Shown in pieces: positions 40,108 through 49,382 of a stretch of DNA of 64,000 nucleotides (positions are counted from its first letter, which is position 1; each line of letters opens with the position of its first letter). The DNA lies in the NCBI GenBank assembly GCA_005799745.1, contig SYFY01000203.1:1-64000 (forward strand), read 5' to 3'. The position numbers were made by a program, and so were the translations under genes. The notes below the pieces were generated by a model. The model did no database searches. It saw nothing but the letters and a program-made list of their open reading frames with translations, and was not told where the DNA came from. The stretch comes from Gammaproteobacteria bacterium. GTDB taxonomy: Bacteria; Pseudomonadota; Gammaproteobacteria; Pseudomonadales; Azotimanducaceae.

Positions 40108-40797
40108 GTGACGGCGACCTACCAGCTCATTTTCAAAGGCGAAGTCATCGAAGGACAGCATCCTGCGGTGGTGCGTAAGCGCTTGGGCCTTGCGCTTAAA
40201 CTCGACGATGCCCTTGTGCAGTCGCTGTTTTCAGGCACTCCCGTTGTGGTCCGTAAATCTGTCGATGCGGAAACGGCGGCCAAATTCCAGGCCGTGTTCA
40301 AAAAGGCAGGCGCACGATTGCGTGTCGCTCCCATTGCCGAAAGCGTGTCCCCGCAGGCGGAGACTGCAGCGCGTAATGACCCAAGTTCCAGCTGGGACAT
40401 CCTGCCGCCGGGAAGTGATTTGCTAGAGCCCGCCCAACGAACACCTTTTGTCGCGCGCAACATCGATACCTCGCACTTGGCTTTAGCGCGTCAGCTGGCT
40501 TTTCTCCCTCCTCAAGAGCCCTACGATCCCTCACTTATTGACGCGCCCTCGTTCGATGTGTTGCCAGTGGGCAGTCGCATGAGTGAAGGCGGAGATTCCG
40601 AAGCAGAACCTTTGGCGCTGGATATCGACTTTGAAATTGCTGAACCCGGCGCCATTCTCGGTGTGCCGAGTGCACCGGTCGCTTCGAAGCGAACTCCTGA
40701 TCCGAAGTTCGATGTCGCAGAGCCCTGGGTGCGGATGTCCGAACCGTCACCTCCACCACCGCCGGCTCCGGACGTTTCGCACATCAGCCTCGAATAG
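40108..40797 (+). CDS. Hypothetical protein
   Basis: GTG start; N-terminal YQLIFKGEVIEGQHPAVVRKRLGLALKLDDALVQSLFSGTPVVVRKSVDAETAAKFQAVFKKAGARLRV, Pro-rich C-terminus. Confidence 0.6.
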   Translation: MTATYQLIFKGEVIEGQHPAVVRKRLGLALKLDDALVQSLFSGTPVVVRKSVDAETAAKFQAVFKKAGARLRVAPIAESVSPQAETAARNDPSSSWDILPPGSDLLEPAQRTPFVARNIDTSHLALARQLAFLPPQEPYDPSLIDAPSFDVLPVGSRMSEGGDSEAEPLALDIDFEIAEPGAILGVPSAPVASKRTPDPKFDVAEPWVRMSEPSPPPPPAPDVSHISLE

Positions 40798-40867
40798 CTT
40801 CATCTCGAGGAGCGAGCGACTCATCGCACCGATTCAGTTCATTGGATGTTTCACAGGGGGAGTTTTC

Positions 40868-41476
40868 ATGCGTCTTTACGAATCGCCATCGCCCAACGCC
40901 AAGCGAGTCCACATCTTCATGGCGGAAAAGGGGATTGAATGTCAGCGGATAACGGTTGACATCCGTGGCGGGGAAAACCGTCAGGCCGCCTACCTCGGCA
41001 AAAACCCGTCCGGGCGTGTACCAGTTCTAGAACTCGACGATGGCACCTTTCTCGCTGAATCCGTGGCGATCTGCCGTTACTTCGATTGGGTCAGCCCTGA
41101 GCCTAAGTTGTTTGGAGAGCCGGGTATTGAGGCCGCCACCATCGAGATGTGGAATCGACGCGCCGAACTCAACTTCATGGCCAACGTCGCTTCGGCCTTT
41201 CGTAATATCACCGGTTTCTTCAAAGATCGGGAAACGTGTGTGAAAGAGTGGGGCGAAGTTTCGGCGAAGGTCGCCGGTGACTTTGTTGAAATGTTCGATA
41301 CTCAGCTGTCGAAATCGGAATACCTTGCCGGCGATCGCTTCAGCATTGCCGACATCACATTTGTGGTGGCCTGGGATTTTGCCAAGCGAGTTAAGGTTGT
41401 GCCGCTACCGGACGCGCCAAATGTGGCGCGCTGGCATGCCTTAATCGCATCACGCCCGAGTTATTCGGCGGAGTGA
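40868..41476 (+). CDS. Glutathione S-transferase family protein
   Basis: MRLYESPSPNAKRVHIFMAEKGIECQRITVDIRGGENR...NPSGRVPVLELDDGTFLAESVAICRYFD. Confidence 0.9.
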   Translation: MRLYESPSPNAKRVHIFMAEKGIECQRITVDIRGGENRQAAYLGKNPSGRVPVLELDDGTFLAESVAICRYFDWVSPEPKLFGEPGIEAATIEMWNRRAELNFMANVASAFRNITGFFKDRETCVKEWGEVSAKVAGDFVEMFDTQLSKSEYLAGDRFSIADITFVVAWDFAKRVKVVPLPDAPNVARWHALIASRPSYSAE

Positions 41477-43695
41477 ATCGTGACGGCGAAGGCGGAATAG
41501 CCTGCGTCTTGCATGGCGTCGACCAACTGACTTTGATCTTCGGCGATCGCAACGACTGCACCGCCGCCACCACCGCCCGTGAGTTTTGCCCCTGTTGCAC
41601 CATAGCGGCGGGCGACGTGGATCAACGTTTCCAGGGCCGGAGTTGAAAGGCCGAGCGCGTTCAAGAGGCCGTGGCAGATGTTGAAGATTTCGCCGAGTTG
41701 TCGCAGATCCCCGGATTTCGCTGCAGCGATACCATCATCTGTAAGTGAACCGATCTCAGTGAACAGGCGTTGATGCCTTGCCGGATCACGATCATGGCGT
41801 GCTCGCACGGCAGCAACCGTTTGTGCCGTACTACCAGGTTCACCCGATAAACCGATGACCAGCGGCAGTGGTTTGTCGAAATCGATAAAGGTCATCGGCG
41901 GCGTTGTGCCGCGTTGGAACCGAAGTGCACGCCCCCAGGTCGCGACGGTGTTGTCGACGCCCGAGGGAGAGCCGTGTGCGGCCGTTTCGAGTTCAAACGC
42001 CAGTGTATTGATTGCCTCGTTGTCCAAACCCAGCGCCCACGCTTCACTGATGGCGCGTAGTGCAGCAACGGCCATGGCTGCGGAACTGCCAAGTCCCATG
42101 CCGGGTGGCACATGTGGAAAAAGGCGAATGGTTGCGGCGCCTCCGTCCAGATTCATCTTCTGCATGACGCGGAACAGCGCGCCGCCGAACCCGGCTGTGG
42201 AGGCATCGAGATTTTGCGCGTAGTTCCAATCGTCGATGATCAACTGCGATTGGCCGCCGCCCCGTTCTGCACTCGCCTCGATAGCGATAGGAAGTGGGGC
42301 AGCGAAGGCGGGTTGCCCATACACCACTGCATGTTCACCTAACAGAATGACTTTGCCGCAAGCGGAGATCCTGGGTCTCGCTGATGTCGACTTAGTGATC
42401 ATCTCAGCCATCAGCGCTTCAGCTTTCCACACCTTGATTTCGCCGCTGGCCACCAGTGCGTCGACCACGGTGTCAAAGAGGTGATCAGGAACGCCGGCGG
42501 TACTCGCGACACTGCGTGCGTGGAGTTTCATGTGATTCGCTTGAATGCCACGCGTGCTGAGTGAACGCAGCGCTGCGAAATTCTGGGCAAGGCCTACAAC
42601 CCCCATGATGCCCGCGAGTTCCGGTGCTGTAGGCGAACCAAGCAGGTGATGACTGATGCGCACCATGGGATTGGTTTCGAGGGATCCGCCCACCGTACCC
42701 ACTTTCATTGGGATGCGGATTTCACCGGCGAGATCACCGTTTGTTGCGCGGTACCAGCGGGTCAGCGCCCGGTATCGACCATCCCGTGCAGCGAAGGCGT
42801 GGGCGGCAGCTTCAATCGCTCGCCAATCGTTACCGGTGGCGATCGCCACGGCATCCACGCCGTTCATGATGCCTTTGTTGTGTGTGGCGGCCCGATATGG
42901 ATCCATCAGGGCGAGATCGTTAGCGAGGATGATGCCGTCACGCACCTGTTCACCGGAAAATCCTGGTGTTTCCAATGACTGTATCGGGAAGTTGACCGTG
43001 GCAGTCACCACGGAGCGGTCGCTCAAGTTCGAGAGGATGCGCAGATGTGAGCGTCCGCCTGTTAGCCGAGCTACCAACGGTGCAATGCCTTCACACATCG
43101 AGTTGACGAGGTTCGCGCCCATCGCATCACGTGTATCGACATGCAGATACAGCACCAGCATTTCGCCGCCGGATTCGGGCGCAGTCATGACGTCGATCGT
43201 GATTTCGCGAGCGCCGCCCCCTCGGCGGACCATATTCGGAATAAGTGCGTTGGCTTCAGCGAGAATTTGTTCTTGCGCCTCGAGTAGCGTGTTACGAGCG
43301 GTACCCGTGTCACCAACACCGATGATCTGTATCTGACCGGAAAGCACAGGTTCCGGATGATTGCAGTGGAATCCGCCGCCCTCGCGGGCCATGCGTGCTG
43401 CACCTGACAACCCGGCAACGATAGACGGTTCTTCCACAACCAGTGGGATCACATAGTCACGTTCATTGATCAGAAAGTTCAGCGCAACGCCAAATGGCAG
43501 GCCATGCACACCGACCACGTTTTCGATCATGCGATCCGCGGTGGTGACCTTTAAAGTACTCGCGCCTGCGAGCAACCTGCGCGCCTCTTCTGCGGAGATG
43601 AGATCTCGTTCAGCGAGCGCCCCGATGCGTTCCTTCACAGAAAGCTTGAAGAAGTTCGGGATGCGGGAGTTACCCGATCCGGCGTTCGAGGCCAT
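41461..43695 (-). CDS. Fused class II HMG-CoA reductase (about 431 aa, 42403-43695) and mevalonate kinase (about 313 aa, 41461-42402)
   Basis: HMGR: MIENVVGVHGLPFGVALNF, DTRDAMGANLVNSMCEGI, THNKGIMNGVDAVAIATGNDWRA. MVK: ISACGKVILLGEHAVVYGQPAFAAPLP, PPGMGLGSSAAMAVA, ETAAHGSPSGVDNTVATWG, GAKLTGGGGGGAVVAI. Single 744-codon frame. Confidence 0.9.
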   Translation of the reverse strand: MASNAGSGNSRIPNFFKLSVKERIGALAERDLISAEEARRLLAGASTLKVTTADRMIENVVGVHGLPFGVALNFLINERDYVIPLVVEEPSIVAGLSGAARMAREGGGFHCNHPEPVLSGQIQIIGVGDTGTARNTLLEAQEQILAEANALIPNMVRRGGGAREITIDVMTAPESGGEMLVLYLHVDTRDAMGANLVNSMCEGIAPLVARLTGGRSHLRILSNLSDRSVVTATVNFPIQSLETPGFSGEQVRDGIILANDLALMDPYRAATHNKGIMNGVDAVAIATGNDWRAIEAAAHAFAARDGRYRALTRWYRATNGDLAGEIRIPMKVGTVGGSLETNPMVRISHHLLGSPTAPELAGIMGVVGLAQNFAALRSLSTRGIQANHMKLHARSVASTAGVPDHLFDTVVDALVASGEIKVWKAEALMAEMITKSTSARPRISACGKVILLGEHAVVYGQPAFAAPLPIAIEASAERGGGQSQLIIDDWNYAQNLDASTAGFGGALFRVMQKMNLDGGAATIRLFPHVPPGMGLGSSAAMAVAALRAISEAWALGLDNEAINTLAFELETAAHGSPSGVDNTVATWGRALRFQRGTTPPMTFIDFDKPLPLVIGLSGEPGSTAQTVAAVRARHDRDPARHQRLFTEIGSLTDDGIAAAKSGDLRQLGEIFNICHGLLNALGLSTPALETLIHVARRYGATGAKLTGGGGGGAVVAIAEDQSQLVDAMQDAGYSAFAVTIHSAE

Positions 43696-44632
43696 GAGCG
43701 GTTCCTGTCAGGTCGAGGGGGACAAACCCACGTTGCTGTGCGGCGCTTTCGAATGCTCCGATGTGATGGTGGCTGCCGTCATGATCGAATCCGATGACCA
43801 TGCCCACATCACCACCACCGGCACCGCAGGGTTTGTACAGTAGCCCGTGACCGTCCGCCAGCTCACTCAAGACATTGTGTGCCGTAGAGAAGATGCCGAG
43901 ATTAGCGGAGAGATCGAGATGCCGTAGGGCGTCGACATAGCGTCGCCACGCATCAGGGTCATCGGCGTGTTCAAAAAGTGCATGACAAGCCAGCGCCAAC
44001 ATGTCGAGTGGCACCGTATTGCCTCGCTCTCTCCAACTGCTGAAGCTGCCGAGTTTTTTCGCGGTGGAAGCACTTTCGCCGCTAAAAACGAAGCGGATAT
44101 GCAACGACAGCGGTAACTCGAGCGGCTGCGCGCGTTCACTCTTGAAACGAATGGTTCCACCGTGAATCGCTGCCGCAACGTCGAGTCCGCTGCCGCTGCC
44201 TTGAAAGTGTCGATGAGCAGCTATCGCGCGCGCAAGATCAACCTCTTCACCAGACCACGCAGCAAGCGCCCCATAACAAGCGACCAAAGCGGCGGCACTT
44301 GAGCCGATTCCGAGTTTGCCAGTGGCACCTTGGAACGTTGAGGTGTCTAGGACGATGTTGAGGTTTTCTCGCGGTGTGGAGATCAGCGCTGAGGCCGCTG
44401 CCGCAAACAGTCGAGCCGAGGTTGGAAGGGATGTCTCGCGAAGATCCGGTGTATCTACGGGTTTCATCTCGAAACCCGTAGCGTGCAAGCGAAACCCTGA
44501 TTTGTGCGAAGTGATCCGGCAGGTAGCGAATCGGTCGACCGCCATCACTGCAGCAGGCACACCCGCGAGCACGGCGTATTCACCCCAGAGAACGACCTTT
44601 CCTGGTGCTGTTGTTTCTACGATGTCAGGCAT
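43670..44632 (-). CDS. Phosphomevalonate kinase-like GHMP kinase
   Basis: TTAPGKVVLWGEYAVLAGVPAAVMAVDR, ATGKLGIGSSAAALVACYGAL, FQGSGSGLDVAAAIHGG; located between MVD and HMGR-MVK genes. Confidence 0.82.
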   Translation of the reverse strand: MPDIVETTAPGKVVLWGEYAVLAGVPAAVMAVDRFATCRITSHKSGFRLHATGFEMKPVDTPDLRETSLPTSARLFAAAASALISTPRENLNIVLDTSTFQGATGKLGIGSSAAALVACYGALAAWSGEEVDLARAIAAHRHFQGSGSGLDVAAAIHGGTIRFKSERAQPLELPLSLHIRFVFSGESASTAKKLGSFSSWRERGNTVPLDMLALACHALFEHADDPDAWRRYVDALRHLDLSANLGIFSTAHNVLSELADGHGLLYKPCGAGGGDVGMVIGFDHDGSHHHIGAFESAAQQRGFVPLDLTGTAHGLERRIG

Positions 44633-45563
44633 CAACAACTCGGGCACCGGCACCGAGACCTGTCCTGACGAGTTGCCGAACACCCGCTACTTCGCCGAGT
44701 GATTTCGCGACGATATCTGCAGCTTCCGGTAGACAGACAGCTTTGATCTGAGGACCCGCATCGATGGTGAAGAACACGGGTACGCCGCTGTCTCGAAGTG
44801 CGGAAATGCGCTGCATGAGCGCAATGCTGGTGCCATTCCAATAAAGCAATGTTGGCTGGCTCGACAACATCACAGCGTGCATGTTGAGCGTGCTGCGTTC
44901 GGCGAGTGTCGCCAGTGCGGAAAAGTCATGCGCCTGAACAGCATCGAGGGCGGCATGGAACATGGTCTTGGTCTGTTCGATCCACGCGGGATAAAAGGGC
45001 GACGTGTTGCGCGATCGCTCCATACCTGCGGAAGAGCTTACAGCCTTTCGTCCTGTATCCGTGATGGCAATGATGATGCTGAGTGGCCAGTCTTTGGCGT
45101 CGAGAAGTGGGGACGCTTGCCAGTTCGGTGGCTTAAGCGTTGCAAATCCTCCAAACAATGACCGAGCGGCCGAGCCCGAACCTTGTCGGGCCCAACCGCT
45201 ACAACTTTCAGTGGCTAACCCAAGTTGGCAATGTGCATTGATCGCGACGATCAGCGCCGCAAATCCCGATGCTGAAGAAGCGAGTCCGGCCCCCGTAGGG
45301 AAGTTGTTGGCGGTGTCGATGTGAATTGGTGGAATGGAGAAATGTTCTCGGAGCGATGCCAACCAACGAAGAACCTTCACGTCGTCGCTGAGCTCGCCAT
45401 TGATGCGCAGTTGATCTGCTTGCGCCGACATAACGGTCGTTGTCGTCGAGAGTCCATCGAGTGTGATGGACAAGGAAGGCGAGGCGGGCACGTTCCCTGT
45501 CTCAGGCGCTTTACCCCAATACTTGATCAGCGCGATATTGGGGTGGGCTATGGCGGTCGTCAC
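44625..45563 (-). CDS. mvaD: Diphosphomevalonate (or phosphomevalonate) decarboxylase
   Basis: GTG start; AHPNIALIKYWGKAPETGNVPASPSLSITLDGLSTTTTV, NFPTGAGLASSASGFAALI, GSGSAARSLFGGFATL, FTIDAGPQIKAVC. Confidence 0.92.
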   Translation of the reverse strand: MTTAIAHPNIALIKYWGKAPETGNVPASPSLSITLDGLSTTTTVMSAQADQLRINGELSDDVKVLRWLASLREHFSIPPIHIDTANNFPTGAGLASSASGFAALIVAINAHCQLGLATESCSGWARQGSGSAARSLFGGFATLKPPNWQASPLLDAKDWPLSIIIAITDTGRKAVSSSAGMERSRNTSPFYPAWIEQTKTMFHAALDAVQAHDFSALATLAERSTLNMHAVMLSSQPTLLYWNGTSIALMQRISALRDSGVPVFFTIDAGPQIKAVCLPEAADIVAKSLGEVAGVRQLVRTGLGAGARVVDA

Positions 45564-45572
45564 GTTTCGATA

Positions 45573-47027
45573 TCAGTTCGCGAATGCTGGCGGAGGGGTG
45601 AAACGGAACCCGTCCTGTTCGAGTTTCTCGGCAATGCCGATGGTGATGAGATCACCGTATTCAGGACCGATGATCTGAACGCCAATCGGCAGACCCTCGC
45701 CATTCAAACCTGTTGGTATCACTGTAGATGGCAGGTAAGACACACCGGAAAGCCCAGCCCAGAACACTTGGCGGAAGTAAGGAATATCGCTGTTGTCCAC
45801 ACGCAGCATGCGTTCGGAAAACTTGCGGTGATCCTGAGGGAAGGCGGCTGTTGGCGTCACGGGCGCAAGCACGATATCATAGTTCTGGAAGAACTCGTGC
45901 CAACGCCATCGGAATTGCTCCCGATCTTCGTTGGCACCTGCCCAATCCCGAAAGCGGGTAGTTTGGTTGCGGAACACCGCAGCCGCCTCGCTCCTGTCGT
46001 CCGGTGCATATTTCGCCGCCTGTTTGAGTAGCGTTCCGAACTCCGCGTCGGGTGTGCCTGAAGCGAGTGTCGCCTGCAACAATCGTTGGTAGATGTCGTG
46101 GCTCTGTGCGCTGGAGAGTGCAGGGCGTGCCGAGCTGTCGACGTGTGCACCTTTGTCACGAAGCGCAGTAGCGACGGCTTCCACACGTTTGCGAACGTCC
46201 TGACTTACTGGACAGAATTCATCGTCGGCCCACACCGCAACACGCAGATCTGAAAGCTGCCGGCCCTCAAAGGTCGGCAAGTTGAGCGAGAAGCCCCTCG
46301 CGGCGATGGCGTCGGGCACTGCCATCGCACGCAGCGCGATTTCTAGATCCTTCGCTGAGCGTGCCAGAGGTCCGATGACGGCGATGTCTGTATCGGTTCG
46401 ATGATCTCCGGGGGCACTGTGACCTCGTGACCAGCACAGATTCCACGTCGGCTTGTGGCCAAACACGCCGCAGAAGTGCGCGGGATTGCGAATCGACCCA
46501 CCGATATCCGACCCCGCTTCGATGCCCGTGAATCCTGCAGCAAGCGACACAGCAGAACCGCCTGACGAGCCACCTGGGGTGCGCGTCCTGTCGTATGGAT
46601 TGTGTGTGGTGCCGTAGATGGCGTTGTAGCTCTGAAAATCTGCCAGGGCGAGTGGCACGTTGGTTTTGCCGTGCAGGTTAATACCGATGCCTTTGAGTCG
46701 CTTTACGGCCTCCGCGTCTTCCTGTGTCACGTTGACTTTCCACGCAGGGTTCCCCCAGGTGGTTGCGGTGCCCGCGACGTTGTAGGACTCCTTGATGGTC
46801 ATGGGTACGCCGTGGAGTGAGCCACGTGAGTGTCCGCGCGCCTTTTCTGAGTCCATTCGTCGCGCTTCGGCACGCGCGCTGTCGCGAAGATCGACGATGA
46901 CCGCATTGAGGGTCGGGTTGTAATGATCGATGCGATCAAGGTAGAGGTTTAACAACTCTTCGCAGCCAATCTCACTGCGTTGGATCATTGCCGCAAGCCG
47001 ATGTGCACTCTCAAAGACTGGATTCAT
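45573..47027 (-). CDS. Amidase (amidase signature family)
   Basis: GSLHGVPMTIKESYNVAG, TRTPGGSSGGSAVSLAAGFTGIEAGSDIGGSIRNPAHFCGVFGHKPT. Confidence 0.93.
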   Translation of the reverse strand: MNPVFESAHRLAAMIQRSEIGCEELLNLYLDRIDHYNPTLNAVIVDLRDSARAEARRMDSEKARGHSRGSLHGVPMTIKESYNVAGTATTWGNPAWKVNVTQEDAEAVKRLKGIGINLHGKTNVPLALADFQSYNAIYGTTHNPYDRTRTPGGSSGGSAVSLAAGFTGIEAGSDIGGSIRNPAHFCGVFGHKPTWNLCWSRGHSAPGDHRTDTDIAVIGPLARSAKDLEIALRAMAVPDAIAARGFSLNLPTFEGRQLSDLRVAVWADDEFCPVSQDVRKRVEAVATALRDKGAHVDSSARPALSSAQSHDIYQRLLQATLASGTPDAEFGTLLKQAAKYAPDDRSEAAAVFRNQTTRFRDWAGANEDREQFRWRWHEFFQNYDIVLAPVTPTAAFPQDHRKFSERMLRVDNSDIPYFRQVFWAGLSGVSYLPSTVIPTGLNGEGLPIGVQIIGPEYGDLITIGIAEKLEQDGFRFTPPPAFAN

Positions 47028-47109
47028 GGGATGACCGCACGCAGAGGAGCAGTCATGTTAAAGAAGATGACTTGCGGTGTTAACCTGCTGTTCGTAATCG
47101 GGAGCTGAC

Positions 47110-48129
47110 ATGAATACAAATCGACAATGGCTGCTGCACAAACGCCCCTACGGAATGGTGACACGCGAGAATTTTGAATACGCCGAATCGCCTATTCCGG
47201 TGCCGGGACCCGGCGAAGTGTTGGTGCGTAACCTGTGGCTGTCGTTTGATCCGACCCAGCGAGGCTGGATGGAAGACCGCGAGAGCTATGTTCCGCCCGT
47301 CAAGATCGGTGAAGTGATGCGGGCAGGCAGCATCGGACAGGTGGTCGAGTCCAATAATCCTGGGTTCAGCCGAGGCGATCTCGTGCAGACCACAGGGGGC
47401 TGGCAGGATTTTCTGGTCACAAAGCCGGATCAGGGGTTGATGGGTCTGAACAAGATTCCGGCAGGAATTCCTCCGGAAATGATGATGTCCGTGTTTGGTG
47501 TGACTGGATTAACTGCGTACTTCGGTCTTCTCGACCTCGGGGTGCCAAAAGCGGGCGAAACGGTCGTGGTCTCAGGTGCTGCGGGTGCAACAGGTTCCGT
47601 CGCTGGTCAGATTGCACGAATCAAAGGCTGCCGCGTGATCGGTATCGCTGGTGGTGCAGAGAAGTGCCGTTGGCTCAAGGACGTTGCTCGCTTTGACGGT
47701 GTCATCGACTACAAGAGCGAGAACGTGGATGCGCGCCTTGCAGAGCTTTGCCCCAAGCGTGTTGATGTCTTCTTTGACAACGTGGGTGGCGACATTCTCG
47801 AAGCGACGCTCAACCACATCAACATGAAGGCTCGAGTCGTGTTGTGTGGGGGTATCTCAGCCTACAACAACACTGAAGCCGCCCCTGGTCCGAAGAACCT
47901 CATGAACCTGGTGATCATGCGTGCGCGCATGGAAGGGTTTATCGTCATTGATTACATGTCGCGAGCCATGGAAGCCATCGCTGAACTCGGTCAGTGGGTG
48001 CAGTCAGGGCAACTGGTCTATCAGGTCGACGTGCAGCAAGGGTTCGACAACATTCCCGATACGTTGAATCGCCTGTTCACCGGGAAAAATCTGGGTAAAC
48101 AACTGCTGAAGATCGCTGATCCGTTCTGA
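47110..48129 (+). CDS. NADP-dependent oxidoreductase (MDR, CurA/LTB4DH-like)
   Basis: ETVVVSGAAGATGSVAGQIARIKGCRVIGIAGGAEKCRWL, FFDNVGGDILEATLNHINMKARVVLCGGISAYN. Confidence 0.9.
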   Translation: MNTNRQWLLHKRPYGMVTRENFEYAESPIPVPGPGEVLVRNLWLSFDPTQRGWMEDRESYVPPVKIGEVMRAGSIGQVVESNNPGFSRGDLVQTTGGWQDFLVTKPDQGLMGLNKIPAGIPPEMMMSVFGVTGLTAYFGLLDLGVPKAGETVVVSGAAGATGSVAGQIARIKGCRVIGIAGGAEKCRWLKDVARFDGVIDYKSENVDARLAELCPKRVDVFFDNVGGDILEATLNHINMKARVVLCGGISAYNNTEAAPGPKNLMNLVIMRARMEGFIVIDYMSRAMEAIAELGQWVQSGQLVYQVDVQQGFDNIPDTLNRLFTGKNLGKQLLKIADPF

Positions 48130-48163
48130 TTGGTTCAGCGTTCTCAGTAAGCCGCTGCAGGCC

Positions 48164-49375
48164 TCAAATCACTCCGCGTGCTTTGAGGTCGGCAATCGTC
48201 TCTGGCTTGCAACCAAGGTCTCTTAGTATCTCAGCGGTGTGCTCTCCGAGTGATGGCGCACGACTCCGAATTCGAATCGGTGTGCGCGAGAACTTCGCAG
48301 CAGGCCCCGTTAGCGGAACCTTCTGACCGTTGGCCAACTCAACCTCCTGCAACATGTCGCGTGAGTGCACATGTTTTTGTTGGGCTACTTCGGCGTAGGT
48401 ATTCACTCGTGTCGCGGGTAGGCCGAGTTCCGTACAACGGTTCACCACTTCTTCCACACTACGTTCAGCACAGTAGTTTGCGAGCAATCCGTCCAGGAGC
48501 TCACGCTGACCGAGTCGATCCATTAGACCGAGTGGGGCGAGATCTTCGCGGTTCATCTCTTTAGCAAGCAGCTTCCAGTGACTGTCGAGCAACACGCCGG
48601 CGAATACCCTCCCATTTGTGCAGGCGTAGGCGTTAACAGGTGTTGCCAATGCGAATTGATTGCCCATACGAGGTATTGGGATTTCAAGCGCACCCAATGT
48701 TGGGAAGCCGTTGCTTTGAAAAAGCAAACAATCGATTAACGCGATGTCGACGTGTTGGCCTTCACCCGTTCGGCTGCGGTGCAGCAATGCGGCCATGGTG
48801 CCGAGCGCCGCGTGCAATCCAGCCAGATCATCACCAAGAAACGTTGGCGCTTTTGTTGGTCCGCCCTGTGGTTCGCCGTTGAGTGAAGACCAGCCCGAGT
48901 AGTTCTGCGCAATCGGGTCATATCCGGCGCGTTCGTGCAGGTCACCAAACTGACCGAAGCCGCTTACGGACACATAGATGAGGTCAGGTTTGACTTCACG
49001 AAGGTGCTCGTAGCCCAGTCCCCAATCAGAAAGCGCACCCGGTCTGAAATTCTCAAGGAAAACGTCAGCGGTTCTAACAAGGTCCTTTAGGAGTTGTTGG
49101 CCTTCTGCGCCATGCAGATCGATCGTGACGTTGCGTTTGTTGCGATTCACCGTTTCGTGCGGAATGCCGAGGTTGGTTCCGGGCACCATCGGTAGCAGTC
49201 GCCGACCTACTTCACCGGTTGGTGCTTCGACCTTGATCACATCGGCGCCGTAATCGGCTAGCACACAACCACACATAGGCCCTGCCCATGTTGTCGTCAC
49301 TTCGACGACTTTAATGTCATGTAGCGGACCGTTGATGTCGGTACGGGCGGCTCGATAGAAATCATGTTTTTCCAT
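48164..49375 (-). CDS. CaiB/BaiF (class III) CoA-transferase
   Basis: IKVVEVTTTWAGPMCGCVLADYGADVIKVEAPTGEVGRR, NRNKRNVTIDL, DVFLENFRPGALSDWGLGYEHL. Confidence 0.93.
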   Translation of the reverse strand: MEKHDFYRAARTDINGPLHDIKVVEVTTTWAGPMCGCVLADYGADVIKVEAPTGEVGRRLLPMVPGTNLGIPHETVNRNKRNVTIDLHGAEGQQLLKDLVRTADVFLENFRPGALSDWGLGYEHLREVKPDLIYVSVSGFGQFGDLHERAGYDPIAQNYSGWSSLNGEPQGGPTKAPTFLGDDLAGLHAALGTMAALLHRSRTGEGQHVDIALIDCLLFQSNGFPTLGALEIPIPRMGNQFALATPVNAYACTNGRVFAGVLLDSHWKLLAKEMNREDLAPLGLMDRLGQRELLDGLLANYCAERSVEEVVNRCTELGLPATRVNTYAEVAQQKHVHSRDMLQEVELANGQKVPLTGPAAKFSRTPIRIRSRAPSLGEHTAEILRDLGCKPETIADLKARGVI

Positions 49376-49382
49376 GGTTTTC

